Origin: an uncultured beta proteobacterium
GTDB taxonomy: Bacteria > Pseudomonadota > Gammaproteobacteria > Burkholderiales > Burkholderiaceae
Direction of reading: 5' to 3'
Assembly (NCBI GenBank): GCA_903821995.1
Contig: CAIJNI010000089.1
Span: forward strand, 1-48,025
DNA: 48,025 nucleotides
Shown here: positions 7,670-16,175 of the stretch, in pieces
Numbering within the stretch: the stretch's first letter is position 1
Layout of the letters: each line of letters opens with the position of its first letter
Program-made: the position numbers and the translations under genes
The notes under the pieces: model-generated
What the model was told of the DNA's origin: nothing
The model's input: only the letters and a program-made list of their open reading frames with translations
Database searches by the model: none

Positions 7670-9994
7670 TCATTGAGTTAGTGGCCCAAATTGTGGTGGA
7701 GATATCCTGCGCTTAGAAGCTCCTTCATATGCCGACGCCACCTTAATCACGCGGTCTTCCATTCCTGGCTCTACCCGAAACACAAGTGAAAATGGCATGC
7801 CTGGAGATGCAAGTTGAGTAGGGGCATCTACAGACTTTCCAATATACTTTTTCTTATCCCCGGATAAGACATATTGCGCATCATAGGCAGTGCTTACATA
7901 TCCAGCAGGTACTAAGATTTCTGTGAGTCCTGCATTAGGTCCATAAAGCATCTCATTTCGCAAAGCATTAATCTCCCCAGGTTCTTCTGGCCAACCTATT
8001 TTTGCGGGAGGCAACGGCGTATGAAGGCGCACTAAAACATCTAATTTATTTTCTAAAATCACCATCATATCCACTCGACGTAGTAACTCTCTGAGCATGA
8101 TGCGCTCGTCAATACCTTGACGTCCTCCTAGAGGATTCCTGGGATCATTGGTCTCTTCCCAATTCTTAAATGCTGAGCGTTGATCATCACCCCAGAACTT
8201 AGATCGCTTATTTAATGTTGGCCAATCGATTAAAGATTCTTGATATCCTTTTACCTTCCAATCAACTGCTCTTCGAGATAGATACTGTTTGATATGAAAC
8301 CTAAATGAATTTGCAAGTATTTGATGTTGAATAGTTGCGATATTAAAGTTTTTTGGTGGTTCAATATTTAAATCTGCAAGTTCTACAAAATAATCAATAG
8401 GCGCCATTTTTCCGCTACCAAATATTTTTCCTAGAGCAAATTCTGTTGGTATGATTTGATTTGCAAAGTCTTCAAATACGGGCCGACCAGCATCATTTAA
8501 ACGAAACAAAATATCTGGCATAAATACTGGCAACAATCTGCAAAGTGCTTTAGTAAAGTCGATGCCCATTTGTTCGATAGCAGGATCTTTTTTCCACAAG
8601 GGGTGAGATGACTCAACTAATGTTGCCCCAAGATGTGAGCCTAAAATATCTTTAATCTCTTTTGTTGCTGCTGAAATAATAGGTTCTACAGCCTTAATTC
8701 CTGGGTTAACCATTGACTCTCGCACTACCCCAATTCGCGTTCCTTTCAATATCCCTTGCGTAGCATTTTTAGTAATGTGATCTTGATATCTCGTCTGCAA
8801 CACAGAAGATCTAGGTACAGTTGTATAGGGATCGCGAGGATCATAATAACCTTGCTCATCATCTTTTAATGCATCTAGTATTTTCGAACAGTCCGTCAGT
8901 GTGCGGCAAAGAATTCCTGTGCGATCACAATAAATATCAGCGCCAATTGCACCACCATCGAATCCTAGCATCGCTTTATGCGGAAGTATTAACGCAAGCG
9001 AATTATGATTCGCAGGTCCTCGAGTAGACATCCGAGTCTCCTCACCTAAGCTAGCCATCACTAAATTAGCGCTAACAGAGACGCCTGAGCCCGAACTTGA
9101 CCCTAAGGAAGCAGCTCGAGATGTGTCGTAAGGATTGGAGGGGTTGCCCCCCCATGTTGACCTTTGATAACCAAGTACTGAAGGTAATACTTGGTTAGGA
9201 TGATTTTTACCACCCGGATCCCCAGCTCTGCCGTTGTATTCAGTCATAATTGCCTTTGCAAAAATGATCGCACCTTTTTTTCTTAACTGCTCAACCAGAA
9301 GATGGTCTCTAGCGGGGAAATCGATGTCATAAGCAGCATCAGCGCCACCCGTAGACCTCATATCTTTAGTATCAAAGGCATCCTTAAAAGAAAAAGTGAC
9401 ACCATATAAAGGCATTGCTTCAAAATCAGGATTTTTCCCAAATTGTTGATCTAATGCAGCGGCCTGTTCTAATGCGTCAGGATACTGACGAAACATCTCG
9501 CATACAGGTGGAGCACCCTTTGGCAAGGGCCCCAAAGAAGGATGCAAATCGTAATCACCCCGACAAGTTACAGAGCGCTCACCCCGAATATTAATTGTGG
9601 ATAAGGCGTTGACCTGCCCTGCTTCTGGCTTACCCACGATCATTCCAAACTGCTGCATCACGCTCGGATCAGAAGCCGTAGCTTCCATACGCCCATTCTC
9701 TAGAGGTGGGCCTATATATTGATCTAAATGAGGTAACAGTTCACTGATCTTCATTGTCTTTTGATCAAACTGTATTGCTGCTCCCCCCCTTACAACCCCT
9801 TGAGTATTCTCAGATAGGTCATCCCCATCTTTTGTGACTAAAAGGCTCGATGGTCCATTATATTTTTTAATCCTGGCCAAATACTGCTCAACAATATCAA
9901 CACAAGTAGTCCGCCCATCTTTTATAGCCTGATGAAGATCAGCAATGGTAGCTTCTTCAACTTGGAATCGGCTGTGTATATTTTTTTCTTGCAA
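7670..9994 (-). CDS. Large amidase-signature enzyme
   Basis: 774 residues, well above the 450-550 usual for the amidase-signature family. The start is a TTG at 9992-9994 with AAGGAG six bases upstream. Lys204 in FSFKDAFDTKDM fits the catalytic Lys. GSSSGSGVSVSAN at 298-310 carries the cis-Ser. The nucleophile position falls in LGEETRMSTRGPA (Ser323), where the usual TGGS is degenerate; this pattern occurs in a subset of large amidases. The extra length lies at about 50-165 and 430-620. There is no signal peptide, so it is cytoplasmic. Expected reaction: hydrolysis of a carboxamide to acid and ammonia. It is the second gene of the operon, 14 bases after the alpha/beta hydrolase. Confidence 0.85.
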   Translation of the reverse strand: MQEKNIHSRFQVEEATIADLHQAIKDGRTTCVDIVEQYLARIKKYNGPSSLLVTKDGDDLSENTQGVVRGGAAIQFDQKTMKISELLPHLDQYIGPPLENGRMEATASDPSVMQQFGMIVGKPEAGQVNALSTINIRGERSVTCRGDYDLHPSLGPLPKGAPPVCEMFRQYPDALEQAAALDQQFGKNPDFEAMPLYGVTFSFKDAFDTKDMRSTGGADAAYDIDFPARDHLLVEQLRKKGAIIFAKAIMTEYNGRAGDPGGKNHPNQVLPSVLGYQRSTWGGNPSNPYDTSRAASLGSSSGSGVSVSANLVMASLGEETRMSTRGPANHNSLALILPHKAMLGFDGGAIGADIYCDRTGILCRTLTDCSKILDALKDDEQGYYDPRDPYTTVPRSSVLQTRYQDHITKNATQGILKGTRIGVVRESMVNPGIKAVEPIISAATKEIKDILGSHLGATLVESSHPLWKKDPAIEQMGIDFTKALCRLLPVFMPDILFRLNDAGRPVFEDFANQIIPTEFALGKIFGSGKMAPIDYFVELADLNIEPPKNFNIATIQHQILANSFRFHIKQYLSRRAVDWKVKGYQESLIDWPTLNKRSKFWGDDQRSAFKNWEETNDPRNPLGGRQGIDERIMLRELLRRVDMMVILENKLDVLVRLHTPLPPAKIGWPEEPGEINALRNEMLYGPNAGLTEILVPAGYVSTAYDAQYVLSGDKKKYIGKSVDAPTQLASPGMPFSLVFRVEPGMEDRVIKVASAYEGASKRRISPPQFGPLTQ

Positions 9995-10008
9995 GATAAA
10001 CTCCTTAA

Positions 10009-11106
10009 TTAATTCTTTAATTGTGAGATCTGTCCATGCGGATCAGAACAATATTCGCCACTTGTGTATTCTTCTACACATCCACTCTGAAGCCACTGAC
10101 TTGTTGCGCGGTATAACAAGTGGCGAGCAGATTCAAATTGCATAAAGTGTGAAGAATGCCCTACTTTAATAAACATTTTTTGCTCACTACCTAATGCGTG
10201 CCAAGCCTCAATCCGTTTTTCATAATCATCAAATTCGCCTAGCAACATTAGGGTAGGTGCTTTTATTTTTTGCAAATTTGTTTTCCACCCAAAATTCATT
10301 CGATTGGGCGCGCGCATAATACCCAAACCTTCTCGCCCCCAGGTTGATCCTACAGGATCCTCAGACATCAACTCGCTCCAAAGTGCATTACACACCTCTG
10401 GATCTTCTAACTGATTCTCACCATGAACATGATCTCTCCAGCGATTGTTTAATAAAAAATCTCTTGTTTGCAATATAGTTGGAGATCCGCTTTCTGGCAT
10501 TTGTTCTGGTGGTGTCTCACTGTCAAAAAATGGGGCGATACCGAACATGACCATTTTATCGACACGGTCTGGGTTTAACGCAGCATACCCTCCCGATCTT
10601 GGCGTCCCCGTGGACCAACCAACGAATGAAATCTTATCAACTTGTCGTAATTCACAAATATAGTTAACGATGGTGTCTAATTCATCCCATTCGGTTTGAC
10701 TTGATACTAACTTATAGGGATATCGAGGTTTTACATAGTCACTCAGGATATGTGGAATAAGCTCTTTTTGATTTTCTTGTGCAACATTACAAGGGTCATC
10801 CATCATCGGGCGTGGCGATGGAGGATATCCGGTGTGCGAAAGCGCAAAGACATCAAACCCCTGTAATGCTAATGCATTCATAAAGCTATAGTCTTTGTAC
10901 GCAAGATCATAAGCTACTAAACCTGGAGCAAAGCCCCCGTGGACCATCAACACTATTTTTTTAGTGTCTGCGCCTGCGGCCTTTGATAATACTTTTTCTC
11001 TTAAAAATAAACCGACAGGCTGCCCATAGTTTGCAGACACGGTGGATTTGTGCGTTACAAATCGATCCGTTGTCATAATGGAGTTTGATAGATTATTTTG
11101 TCTCAT
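10009..11106 (-). CDS. Alpha/beta hydrolase
   Basis: 365 residues; a start at the internal Met11 is possible. VLMVHGGFAPG (53-63) is the oxyanion loop, GWSTG (163-167) holds nucleophile Ser165, EFDD (291-294) the acid and VGHSSHFMQFE (315-325) the His. A long insertion, about 95-140, forms the lid. The C-terminal 25 residues, with three Cys/His-rich turns, extend past the core. It is probably an esterase, lipase or C-C hydrolase in the cytoplasm; the substrate cannot be told. As first gene of the minus-strand operon (11106 to 2570) it faces the divergent Bug gene at 11181 across a 74-base promoter region. Confidence 0.85.
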   Translation of the reverse strand: MRQNNLSNSIMTTDRFVTHKSTVSANYGQPVGLFLREKVLSKAAGADTKKIVLMVHGGFAPGLVAYDLAYKDYSFMNALALQGFDVFALSHTGYPPSPRPMMDDPCNVAQENQKELIPHILSDYVKPRYPYKLVSSQTEWDELDTIVNYICELRQVDKISFVGWSTGTPRSGGYAALNPDRVDKMVMFGIAPFFDSETPPEQMPESGSPTILQTRDFLLNNRWRDHVHGENQLEDPEVCNALWSELMSEDPVGSTWGREGLGIMRAPNRMNFGWKTNLQKIKAPTLMLLGEFDDYEKRIEAWHALGSEQKMFIKVGHSSHFMQFESARHLLYRATSQWLQSGCVEEYTSGEYCSDPHGQISQLKN

Positions 11107-11180
11107 ATATTATTTTTTTAGATATAAAACTATACTATTAAAGATAGTTATAAAATTAATTTTAATGCACAGGGGCGGAT
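11107..11180. promoter_or_regulatory. Divergent promoter region (hydrolase operon / Tat-Bug gene)
   Basis: Seventy-four very AT-rich bases between two divergent starts. A TATAAAAT box at 11149-11156 could be a plus-strand -10 element; no convincing -35 is seen. A 6-base inverted repeat (AACTAT at 11128-11133 and ATAGTT at 11144-11149) could be an operator half-site pair. The first minus-strand gene has no strong ribosome-binding site. Confidence 0.35.
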
Positions 11181-12170
11181 ATGGGACAAACTAAATGGGG
11201 TATCTCACGTCGAGATTTTGTTTTGGGAGGTGTAGGTGCACTGACGAGCTCACTTCTAAAAGCGGATAACTACCCTAATAAACCCATTAAATTGATCGTA
11301 CCAGTGCCTCCTGGGGGTGGTGCTGACGCTGTAGCTAGAGCTTACGCGCTGCAGATGACAAAATGGTTAGATCAGCAACAAATTGTGATTGACAACCGTG
11401 CTGGAGCGGCTGGAATAATCGCAATGGAAGCTCTAGCTCAGTCAGCTCCAGATGGTTACTCTATTATTCAAACAAATATCTCTACTGTGTCTATCAATCC
11501 TTTTATTTACAATAAACTTCCTTATGACGCTACCCACGATTTTGTACCGATTTCACTCACCTCATCTGACCCACTTATCTTGGTGGTTAACGCTAACCTA
11601 CAAATTAAAAACTTAAAAGAACTCATTGCTTTAGCTAAACGAAAAAGTGATGGTCTGACTTATGGTTCATTAGGTAATGGCAGTATTCAGCATTTATGCG
11701 GCCATGTCTTTGGTTCTGAGGCGGGAATCAACCTACTACACGTTGCATATAAAGGGGCAGCTCCCGTTGCAGTTGACCTTTTAGCGGGACAAATTGATAT
11801 GGCTTTTAGTGGTCCAGGGACTGTTGCCGGCCATATTAAATCCGGGAAATTAATCCCGATTGCGATCACTGGAAATAAGCGCGCAGCCCTTTTCCCTGAA
11901 ATCCCATCAATGGCAGAAGATGGCTTTAAGAAAATGGACTTTATTTTATGGAATGGACTCTTGGCGCCCGCAGGTACCCCAAGTAGCATTATTAATCTTC
12001 TCAGCAATGCGACTCAGAAAGCATCTCAAACCCCTGAACTCATTAAAACGATGACCGGACAAAATATTCAGGCTGTGGCTAATTCTCCGCAAGACTTCGC
12101 TGCCTTAATTAAGCGCGAACAACTCCGATATTCGCAAATAGTTAAAGAATCGAACATCCGAGCCGATTAA
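11181..12170 (+). CDS. Bug-family (TTT) solute-binding protein 2, Tat-type signal
   Basis: 329 residues. Unlike the other Bug proteins here, it has a twin-arginine leader: SRRDFVLGG at 9-17, then a short hydrophobic stretch to about residue 27. Family signatures follow: YPNKPIKLIVPVPPGGGAD, DNRAGAAGIIAMEALAQ, PDGYSII and HVAYKGAAPVAVDLLAGQID. Periplasmic ligand capture is expected. Export by Tat would imply folding, possibly with bound ligand, before export. It is transcribed alone, divergent from the amidase operon, and may share its inducer. The ligand cannot be predicted, though the nearby amidase/IorAB genes suggest an aromatic or N-heterocyclic acid. Confidence 0.92.
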   Translation: MGQTKWGISRRDFVLGGVGALTSSLLKADNYPNKPIKLIVPVPPGGGADAVARAYALQMTKWLDQQQIVIDNRAGAAGIIAMEALAQSAPDGYSIIQTNISTVSINPFIYNKLPYDATHDFVPISLTSSDPLILVVNANLQIKNLKELIALAKRKSDGLTYGSLGNGSIQHLCGHVFGSEAGINLLHVAYKGAAPVAVDLLAGQIDMAFSGPGTVAGHIKSGKLIPIAITGNKRAALFPEIPSMAEDGFKKMDFILWNGLLAPAGTPSSIINLLSNATQKASQTPELIKTMTGQNIQAVANSPQDFAALIKREQLRYSQIVKESNIRAD

Positions 12171-12268
12171 TCTTTCTCAATCAGTGGTATTCTCCATGGG
12201 TGCACTATCTCGTGCCCCCTATCAGGGAAGCATCCCTGCAAAGAGTAAATTCCCCGAGAGGATCCCCC

Positions 12269-12469
12269 ATGGCAGTCGGTCGCAACCAAAAAAATCGCTT
12301 AAATGATTCTATGAAAACTAAAACGGGTAAGCCCAAATTAGGTCCACTGAACCTTGCGCAACTAACGAAGTTATCAGAAAATTCACAAAAGCCAAAAGAA
12401 AAAGCCAAAATTGCAAGGGCAATTTCTAAAATCACACTAAAAACTAAGATCGCTCCAGTTACAGCATAA
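12269..12469 (+). CDS. Small basic protein of unknown function
   Basis: 66 residues from an ATG at 12269-12271, chosen because GAGAGGA lies just upstream; an upstream in-frame GTG at 12200 lacks this. The protein begins MAVGRNQKNRLNDSMKTK and is rich in Lys, Arg and Asn, with no Cys, signal or membrane segment. Its high charge suggests a nucleic-acid- or ribosome-binding role, but I do not recognise a family. It lies about 100 bases downstream of the Bug gene and converges on the glyoxalase-like gene. Coding status is likely but not certain. Confidence 0.5.
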   Translation: MAVGRNQKNRLNDSMKTKTGKPKLGPLNLAQLTKLSENSQKPKEKAKIARAISKITLKTKIAPVTA

Positions 12470-12513
12470 AAACAGTACTGCTAAATAGTCAGTACTGAGT
12501 CATGGATCGTGAA

Positions 12514-12945
12514 TTAGGCTAAAACCTCGCCATGCACACCTGCAGCGAGGGTTTTAGATTCCCAACGCTCCTTAGGAACCACCTCACAAACTGGGCCACC
12601 CGGTGCTCTAAACTTCACTGGCAAATGTCCAGGTTCAGTGAGAATTTGACCGCCAGTAGCAGCTATATTCTTAATAAAAGCTTCTAAATCATCAACTTCC
12701 ATACCAATATGATGAATACATGGTGCTGGTCCAGCAAAATCAGCCTCATCAGCATCCGCTGATTCATAGTGAATCAGAGTTAAATCCATATAACCATCCG
12801 TCATATGACAAGAAATGTGGTCCCCCACTTTACCCTTGCGACGAACTGTATTTACATGCTTGTAACCAAAAACGTCTTCATAAAATTTCTTGGTTGGTTC
12901 AATCTCTAATACGCGCATTGCAATATGCTTAATTGGGTTTGGCAT
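12514..12945 (-). CDS. VOC-superfamily protein (glyoxalase/dioxygenase fold)
   Basis: 143 residues forming one pair of beta-alpha-beta-beta-beta modules. Candidate metal ligands are His7 in IKHIAMRV, His79 in IHHIGMEV and Glu121 in CEVVP, in the usual VOC spacing. It resembles lactoylglutathione lyase and small ring-cleavage or isomerase relatives; the reaction cannot be assigned. GGAGAA precedes the ATG. It follows the molybdenum hydroxylase large-subunit gene on the same strand after 117 bases, so it may act on the hydroxylated product or be a detoxification gene with its own promoter. Confidence 0.85.
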   Translation of the reverse strand: MPNPIKHIAMRVLEIEPTKKFYEDVFGYKHVNTVRRKGKVGDHISCHMTDGYMDLTLIHYESADADEADFAGPAPCIHHIGMEVDDLEAFIKNIAATGGQILTEPGHLPVKFRAPGGPVCEVVPKERWESKTLAAGVHGEVLA

Positions 12946-13062
12946 GTTATTTCTCCACAGATAGTCACTAATTTAAATGAAGCTATTAATATAACATCCC
13001 GCCTTAACTCTTCTATATTTAAGTCCTTTTTTCTGTACCACCCAATTGATACGACATCTCAC

Positions 13063-15267
13063 TTAAGCAAATTGTTTACTTTTAATAGGAAGATCGCGAA
13101 TCGGCTTGCCCATCGCTAAACTTAAAGCGTTAATAACAGCAGGGGCAACTACGCCAATCGTAGGCTCTCCTATGCCACCCCAAGCCCCACCTTTCGAATC
13201 AATATACGTCTCAACCTTTGGCATTTCTGCTAAACGTAAGACCCGGTAGTTGTGGAAATTCGTTTCAACAACTCGACCTTTCTGGATGGAACATTCACCC
13301 CATAAAGCAGCACTGAGGCCATAAACGATTGATCCTTGTACCTGCGCTTCAATTTGAGAAGGATTCACCGCATAACCGCAATCAAGAGCCAATACAACAC
13401 GGTGAACTTTCACATCACCATTGGGCTTAACCGAAACCTCAGCCACAGCCGCACAATAGGTGCCGTAACTCATAAATTGAGCCACTCCCCTAAAAACACC
13501 TTTGGGTAACTGTTTTCCCCATCCAGATTTTTGGGCTGCTAATTCAAGTATTTGTAATTGGCGAGGGTTATTCTTCATGCAACTTTTTCTAAACTCGACC
13601 GAATCCATCTTTGCTGCCCTTGCAACTTCCTCCATAAAACATTCCATATAGAAGCTATTTTGTGGGACATTAACGCCGCGCCAAGTACCTACAGGAACAT
13701 GGGTATTACGCATCGCATATTCAATTAAGAGATTGGGCGGTGCGTAACATAGGTTTTGATCAGTCTTTTCAGCAAACCATCCTTGCAGTTGAAAATCATC
13801 TTTATACCCCGTCAAATTAGCAGTAGGATTGCGCCAAGCGTAAATAGACTGCCCTGAAAGACGAACATGCATTCCTACTAAGCGGTTATTACTATCTAAG
13901 CCAGCTGTTAATTTACATTGAGAAATTGGACGGTATTGACCATGCGTCATATCCTCTTCCCGACTCCAAATCATCTTGATAGGAACACCTGGCATTTGTT
14001 TAGCAATTTGAACTGCGCGAATAACATAGTCTGAAACTCGACCTCTTCTACCAAATCCACCTCCTGGGTCAAATCGATTGACCAAGCATTTCTCAAGCGG
14101 CAGTCCTAAGGATTGTGAAATGGCGAGTTGTGCACCCTCTGGATCTTGAGTAGGTACCCAAACTTCTGCACCATCAGCACTCACCATCGCCGTACAATTC
14201 ATAGGCTCCATCGTGGCATGCGCTAAGAATGGTGCGCTATAAGTCGCCTCAACTTTCTTTACGGCGCCAGTAATTACGCTTAATGCTTCGCCTTCTTTTC
14301 TAAAGGTGTACAAACCTTCTTGAGTTTCTAAGCCTGTTTTTAAATAAGCTGAAATCGTCGCATCAGAACGATGTGCAAAATCCCCTTCATCCCACTCAAC
14401 TATCACTTTTTCGATGGCTTTTTTAGCGTGCCACCACGTATCAGCAATCACAGCATAAGCATCGCCCTCAACACGTACAACTTTCTTTACCCCTGGCATC
14501 AACATCGCTTGACTATCGTTTAAAGACTTGAGTTTTCCGCCAAATACTGGACAAGCTATTAATGCAGCACTGAGCATGCCTGGTAACTTCACATCAACTG
14601 CGTAAATCTGGGCGCCATTCAGTTTGCTTGCTGTATCAATTCTCTTTAAAGGCTTGCCAACAATTTTCCAATCTTTTGGATCCTTCAATACAAGAGACTT
14701 TGGATCAGGTGGACTGAGTTTAGAAGCAGCAGCAGCCAGTTTGCCGTAACTTATTTTTTTACCGCTTGGAATGTGGGTTATAACACCATTGGCTACTGAG
14801 AGTTCAGATACGGGCACCTTCCATTCATTAGCACAGGCTTGCAACAACATAGTTCTTGCGCTAGCACCAGCTCGACGCATTGCATCTTGCGAAAAACGAA
14901 TTCCAAAACTACCCACTGTGAGCATCTGACCCCATACTTTATTTCGAGCATTATTAGCCTGAGGTGAAACGAGCTCCGTCGTCACACTTTTCCAATCACA
15001 CTCAAGTTCTTCTGCTAATAACTGAGCTAAGCCAGTCCTAGTTCCCTGCCCCATCTCAGTTCTTGCTAGTCGAAAGACACAAGTATCATCTGGCTTAATC
15101 ACAATCCAGGCATCTACCTCAGCCCCGCTGTTTAGAGTCTGCGCATTAGCATCTAATGCAGTTAAGGGTAAGTGGAATCCCAAAACCAAACTACCGCTAA
15201 CAAATCCTGTGCTTTTAATAAATTCACGACGTTGAATACTTTTTGGAAGGTTTTTAATGTTTGTCAT
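13063..15267 (-). CDS. Xanthine dehydrogenase-family molybdopterin-binding subunit (IorB-like)
   Basis: 734 residues. A twin-arginine leader (RREFIKSTGF at 13-22, hydrophobic to about 36) indicates Tat export, normally after cofactor insertion. The body matches the large subunit of isoquinoline 1-oxidoreductase-type enzymes: PGGGFGR at 401-407 for molybdopterin, and a conserved Glu701 in GIGEPTIG, the position of the active-site base. These enzymes hydroxylate N-heterocycles or oxidise aldehydes, passing electrons through the small 2Fe-2S subunit to a cytochrome-type acceptor. A two-subunit form lacks the FAD subunit, and none is encoded nearby. It lies 11 bases after the 2Fe-2S subunit gene. 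Confidence 0.93.
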   Translation of the reverse strand: MTNIKNLPKSIQRREFIKSTGFVSGSLVLGFHLPLTALDANAQTLNSGAEVDAWIVIKPDDTCVFRLARTEMGQGTRTGLAQLLAEELECDWKSVTTELVSPQANNARNKVWGQMLTVGSFGIRFSQDAMRRAGASARTMLLQACANEWKVPVSELSVANGVITHIPSGKKISYGKLAAAASKLSPPDPKSLVLKDPKDWKIVGKPLKRIDTASKLNGAQIYAVDVKLPGMLSAALIACPVFGGKLKSLNDSQAMLMPGVKKVVRVEGDAYAVIADTWWHAKKAIEKVIVEWDEGDFAHRSDATISAYLKTGLETQEGLYTFRKEGEALSVITGAVKKVEATYSAPFLAHATMEPMNCTAMVSADGAEVWVPTQDPEGAQLAISQSLGLPLEKCLVNRFDPGGGFGRRGRVSDYVIRAVQIAKQMPGVPIKMIWSREEDMTHGQYRPISQCKLTAGLDSNNRLVGMHVRLSGQSIYAWRNPTANLTGYKDDFQLQGWFAEKTDQNLCYAPPNLLIEYAMRNTHVPVGTWRGVNVPQNSFYMECFMEEVARAAKMDSVEFRKSCMKNNPRQLQILELAAQKSGWGKQLPKGVFRGVAQFMSYGTYCAAVAEVSVKPNGDVKVHRVVLALDCGYAVNPSQIEAQVQGSIVYGLSAALWGECSIQKGRVVETNFHNYRVLRLAEMPKVETYIDSKGGAWGGIGEPTIGVVAPAVINALSLAMGKPIRDLPIKSKQFA

Positions 15268-15278
15268 ATCCCGCCCCC

Positions 15279-15767
15279 TTAAGCTTGTTTATTATCTGGT
15301 GTGTTGAGTTCGGCTTTAGCAAAACCAACGGCTTGGTGGACTGCTTCACGAATTCTTTGGTAAGTACCACACCTACAAATATTAGTCATAGCATCATCTA
15401 TGTCTTGATCAGTAGGATTAGGCTTGTGCTTTAACAGCGCTGAAGCCGCCATAATTTGTCCAGACTGACAATAACCACACTGCGGAACATCAACTTCTGC
15501 CCATGCCTTTTGAACGGGATGTGAGCTCGTTGTAGAAAGCCCTTCAATCGTTACAATTTTGTCCGAAGCTTTAATTGAAGAGATAGGCACCACACAGGAT
15601 CTCCAAACCTGTCCATTGATATGAACTGAACAAGCGCCGCACTGAGCTATACCGCAGCCAAATTTAGTCCCCGTTAACCCAATTTGTTCCCGAATCACCC
15701 AAAGTAACGGGGTATCAGCTTCCACATTAACTTCTTGTTCTTTACCGTTGATGTTTAGTGTCGTCAT
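15279..15767 (-). CDS. 2Fe-2S subunit of molybdenum hydroxylase (IorA-like)
   Basis: 162 residues with both clusters intact. The plant-ferredoxin-type cluster uses Cys38, 43, 46 and 58; the second uses Cys97, 100, 131 and 133 (CGYC ... CRC). Length and domain order match IorA/CoxS. It relays electrons from the molybdenum centre of the adjacent large subunit. It has no leader of its own, so it would ride with the Tat-exported partner. A ribosome-binding AGGG lies upstream. Gene order (small then large subunit) is the family norm. Confidence 0.94.
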   Translation of the reverse strand: MTTLNINGKEQEVNVEADTPLLWVIREQIGLTGTKFGCGIAQCGACSVHINGQVWRSCVVPISSIKASDKIVTIEGLSTTSSHPVQKAWAEVDVPQCGYCQSGQIMAASALLKHKPNPTDQDIDDAMTNICRCGTYQRIREAVHQAVGFAKAELNTPDNKQA

Positions 15768-15841
15768 TTTTAATTACCCTTTACTATTGATTTGAGTTCT
15801 TGTAACTTGAGGATCCATCAAGCTCAGTTTTTATTGGTAGC

Positions 15842-16060
15842 CTAAGCATACGCTCTTGAGTCAACCAAACCATCTACCGAAGTAGTTCTTAACTTATCGG
15901 CTGGAACTGGACCATAATTTTTTGTTAACTGAGTGCGAATAAAATACTCTTTGGAAATATGCTCGGCATAAGAACTTAAAGTTATACTTAGCCCAACTAA
16001 ACAAGAAGTAATGAACAAGAGTTGAGAAAACCCCGTGCACTTCTTAATAGATAGTTGCAT
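15842..16060 (-). CDS. Small exported protein of unknown function
   Basis: 72 residues, with GGAGA before its ATG. The first 32 residues form a signal peptide or anchor (basic start, then LLFITSCLVGLSITLSSYA). The mature part, about 40 residues, contains YFIRTQLTKNYGPVPADKL, a soluble stretch with no Cys. No family recognised. It lies 74 bases upstream of the IorA-like gene on the same strand and is probably its leader gene. A role in assembling or docking the exported hydroxylase is possible but unsupported beyond position. Confidence 0.6.
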   Translation of the reverse strand: MQLSIKKCTGFSQLLFITSCLVGLSITLSSYAEHISKEYFIRTQLTKNYGPVPADKLRTTSVDGLVDSRAYA

Positions 16061-16175
16061 CTTTTGTCTCCATTTTTATATTATTACTACAATCGTAATA
16101 TATATTTGAATTTATTCAAGTTGCTTTACCTAAGAAATACCCTAGTTTATTAATAATTTAATTAAAAAGAATGAA
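16061..16175. promoter_or_regulatory. Divergent promoter region (hydroxylase set / nitroreductase)
   Basis: 115 AT-rich bases. The inverted repeat TTGAATTTATTCAA at 16106-16119 (5-base arms, 4-base spacer) is a possible operator. No clear -35/-10 pair was assigned. The nitroreductase start is preceded only by a weak AAAAGAA. Confidence 0.3.

Noticed and set aside
12223..12238. 6-base hairpin CAGGGA-AGCA-TCCCTG as a terminator for the Tat-Bug gene.
   Set aside because: No T-run follows and the stem is short; it lies within the leader of the small basic gene.
12200..12268. GTG start for the small basic protein.
   Set aside because: No ribosome-binding site; the ATG at 12269 has GAGAGGA upstream.
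12473..12497. CAGTACTG repeated twice around 9 bases, possible terminator between convergent genes.
   Set aside because: Each copy is a self-palindrome and no T-run follows; pairing is possible but evidence is weak.
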